From an uncultured Oscillospiraceae bacterium (lineage in GTDB: Bacteria > Bacillota > Clostridia > Oscillospirales > Acutalibacteraceae): a stretch of 6,794 nucleotides of DNA. Position numbers and translations under genes: made by a program. How positions within the stretch are numbered: position 1 is the first letter of the stretch; each line of letters starts with the position of its first letter. Positions 5,512-6,794 of the stretch are shown here, one piece after another. The DNA is taken from contig USLV01000070.1 in the NCBI GenBank assembly GCA_900555705.1, forward strand, positions 1 to 6,794, written 5' to 3'. The notes under the pieces are model-generated. The model had not been told where the DNA came from, searched no databases, and saw only the letters and a program-made list of their open reading frames with translations.

Positions 5512-6597
5512 TTATTTTAGCCGTTCATAAGCGGCAATCAGCTGTACCACCCGGCTATAGCTGAAGACACCATCCGCGTCCCCCTGTGCCTGGATGAACG
5601 CATTGTTGACGCTGGTGGAAACCTGCTGAATTTCGCCTTCAAACTGCCGCCAGTAATTGCCGCGTTGGGAAAGATCACGTAACACCGCCTCCGAGCAAAA
5701 GGTTCGCGCCTCCTGCCAGAGAGCCTGGTCATAGTCATAGAGCGCGTTGGAGCAGTATATATATGCAAGCAGAGTACCGGAGTAGCGGTAATCTCCCGAG
5801 GGGTGGGACAGACAGGCGAGATAGGCGAAGAAATTGCATTCATCCTCCCGGGCAAAGCCTCGCGTGTGCGCCAGTTCGTGTGCGGCGGTAGCCGGCAGCT
5901 CGCTGGGCGGAACGTCGATGTTGACGTTTGCTTCGGCAAGAAACGGAAAATACATGCCGGTAATGCCGGTATAGGACCACCAGTGCGACAGCTGAACCGG
6001 CTTAGCGCGTGATACACTGCCGCGCAGAAACGGATAACGTTCCTCGAGCGTCTGGTATCCGTCGCCTGCCTGCTTCAGCGTGTCGGAGAGGGAGTCGGAA
6101 AGGATCATGCAGCCGTCCGCGTCCTCCGCCAGAGCCGCGCGTTCGGCGGATGCCCGCCGGGCGAGATCGGTTGTGATAGAGAGCAGTGTCTCCGGAGTCA
6201 AGCTGCCGGTCTCGAGTCCCATCAGCTCCGCCGCCGGAAGCCGATAGAAGTTAAGGCCGTGCAGCAGCATGTAAAGCAGCAGCGCAGAGGACAGCACCCA
6301 GCCGACCGACCGGACCGCACGTGCCCAGAGCTGGCGCGGAGCGGCAGAACGGCGCAGCCGCCGGATCAGCAGCGCCGACAGACCGAGCAGTGCAGGCAGT
6401 GCCGCGACGGCCAGCAGCTCAGTCAGAGAGAAGGGCAGCAGGGAGGTGACGGCACCGAGCGGGATGGAGAGCAGCCGAAAGACGCCGCGGGCAAATCCAT
6501 ATTCCGCCACTTTCGGTGCATACGGCAGCAGAAGATAGAGCAAAAGCGCGAGCAGGCCGGGCAGCAGGAAGGCCAGCCGCTTTCCCCATCGTTTCAT
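5512..6597 (-). CDS. DUF3810-family membrane protein, putative zinc metallopeptidase
   Basis: This 361-residue protein has an N-terminal membrane part (hydrophobic segments about 8-24, 48-77 and 97-115, with the basic stretch RRLRRS between the last two), then HGLNFYR (113-119), a pattern typical of DUF3810. The soluble part carries HELAH (240-244) with Glu residues in REDECNFFAYL (250-260), as in gluzincin-type zinc peptidases, and a conserved-looking WWSYTGITGMYFPF stretch (206-219). No substrate is known to me for the family; the catalytic role is inferred from the motif. ATG at 6597 is preferred because AAAGGA (6608-6613) lies ten bases upstream; a TTG at 6639 lacks a binding site. It is preceded by a structured leader-like region and has no clear terminator. 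Confidence 0.85.
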   Translation of the reverse strand: MKRWGKRLAFLLPGLLALLLYLLLPYAPKVAEYGFARGVFRLLSIPLGAVTSLLPFSLTELLAVAALPALLGLSALLIRRLRRSAAPRQLWARAVRSVGWVLSSALLLYMLLHGLNFYRLPAAELMGLETGSLTPETLLSITTDLARRASAERAALAEDADGCMILSDSLSDTLKQAGDGYQTLEERYPFLRGSVSRAKPVQLSHWWSYTGITGMYFPFLAEANVNIDVPPSELPATAAHELAHTRGFAREDECNFFAYLACLSHPSGDYRYSGTLLAYIYCSNALYDYDQALWQEARTFCSEAVLRDLSQRGNYWRQFEGEIQQVSTSVNNAFIQAQGDADGVFSYSRVVQLIAAYERLK

Positions 6598-6607
6598 GTC
6601 AGGCACA

Positions 6608-6643
6608 TCCTTTCCGGGAGTATTACCCTCGGTGAACAAAGGG
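6608..6643 (-). promoter_or_regulatory. possible Shine-Dalgarno-sequestering hairpin of the DUF3810 gene
   Basis: On the minus strand CCTTT (6638-6642) can pair with AAAGG of the ribosome binding site (6609-6613), and GAG/CTC within the intervening bases could extend it. This would mask the site. It lies between the structured element and the start codon, as an expression platform would. Only five base pairs, so weak. Confidence 0.25.
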
Positions 6644-6650
6644 AAACGCG

Positions 6651-6758
6651 CCTGCCCGGCGGCTGCAATCGCCGCAGACAGTGTTCTCGCACTCGGTGGG
6701 CGTCAGCCCACCATCGTACTGCGGCCTTGTCTGCGACCATTCCATCACGCCGGGCAGG
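6651..6758. ncRNA. strongly structured nested inverted repeat, candidate RNA of unknown family
   Basis: Three perfect helices nest on one axis: 11 bp (6651-6661 with 6748-6758, CCTGCCCGGCG), 8 bp (6673-6680 with 6728-6735, CGCAGACA) and 7 bp (6695-6701 with 6706-6712, GGTGGGC) closed by a tetraloop. Two large, nearly symmetric internal loops (11/12 and 14/15 bases) separate them; CGCA/TGCG (6688-6691 with 6720-6723) can pair inside the second. The rod with bulged loops recalls 6S RNA but is too short, and I recognise no riboswitch signature. On the minus strand it would be a leader 54 bases before the DUF3810 start, which I favour, since no plus-strand promoter is evident just upstream. A DNA-level palindromic element is an alternative. 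Confidence 0.55.
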
Positions 6759-6789
6759 TCCGATGGAGTTTTTCGAGAGGAAAACGGAC
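6758..6789. other. second hairpin at the contig edge
   Basis: GTTTTTC and GGAAAAC (6768-6774 with 6779-6785) pair around a GAGA loop, which is a GNRA tetraloop if transcribed on the plus strand. An outer GTCC/GGAC pair (6758-6761 with 6786-6789) encloses a GATGGA bulge. It shares one base with the preceding element and may belong to the same structure, cut by the window end. Confidence 0.35.
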
Positions 6790-6794
6790 GGCCG

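Noticed and set aside
6598..6639. TTG start at 6639 for the DUF3810 protein
   Set aside because: No ribosome binding site precedes it, and the extra 14 residues look unlike a membrane protein start, whereas the ATG at 6597 is followed by a typical basic-then-hydrophobic segment.
6673..6794. Minus-strand open frame with ECENTVCGDC-like cysteines entering from the edge
   Set aside because: The nested perfect helices explain the sequence better, no start has a ribosome binding site, and two other frames on this stretch are also open.

Overview
The window looks like one end of a contig from a moderately high-GC, spore-forming Clostridia-type Firmicute, probably Oscillospiraceae/Ruminococcaceae-like. 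That placement is inferred from two spore-coat-type genes, an EndoA/NdoA-type MazF, strong AGGAGG-like ribosome binding sites and GC-rich codon use; no marker gene fixes the taxon. All real genes lie on the minus strand. Bases 1-41 are not genomic: they are an Illumina Nextera index plus transposon adapter left on the contig end.

Layout from left to right: adapter (1-41); glgB, glycogen branching enzyme, cut by the contig end (41-1687); a 320-base non-coding stretch with two glgB promoter candidates and several inverted repeats (1688-2008); a perfect 30-bp palindromic terminator; a two-gene spore-coat-type operon (2513 down to 2039); a mazF/ndoA mRNA-interferase gene (2624-2989) preceded by an 18-codon ORF whose stop overlaps its start; a 688-residue Cas3-like protein (3183-5249); an AT-rich gap; a DUF3810-type membrane metallopeptidase-like protein (5512-6597); and, at the right edge, a strongly structured nested inverted repeat (6651-6758) that looks like an RNA.

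The most unusual gene is the Cas3-like protein. Its HD-nuclease residues are all present, but every helicase motif I can locate is altered: the Walker A lysine is Arg, the DExx box is DG, SAT is replaced, and both motif VI arginines are lost. No Cascade gene, Cas1/Cas2 or CRISPR array is visible. It looks like a solitary HD nuclease keeping the Cas3 fold with a dead motor, possibly recruited to another job.

The genes fall into separate transcription units: terminators follow the Cas3-like gene, mazF and the coat operon. I see no direct evidence that neighbours act in one pathway, apart from the two coat genes and the mini-ORF/mazF pair. MazF has no recognisable MazE/EndoAI antitoxin beside it in this window.
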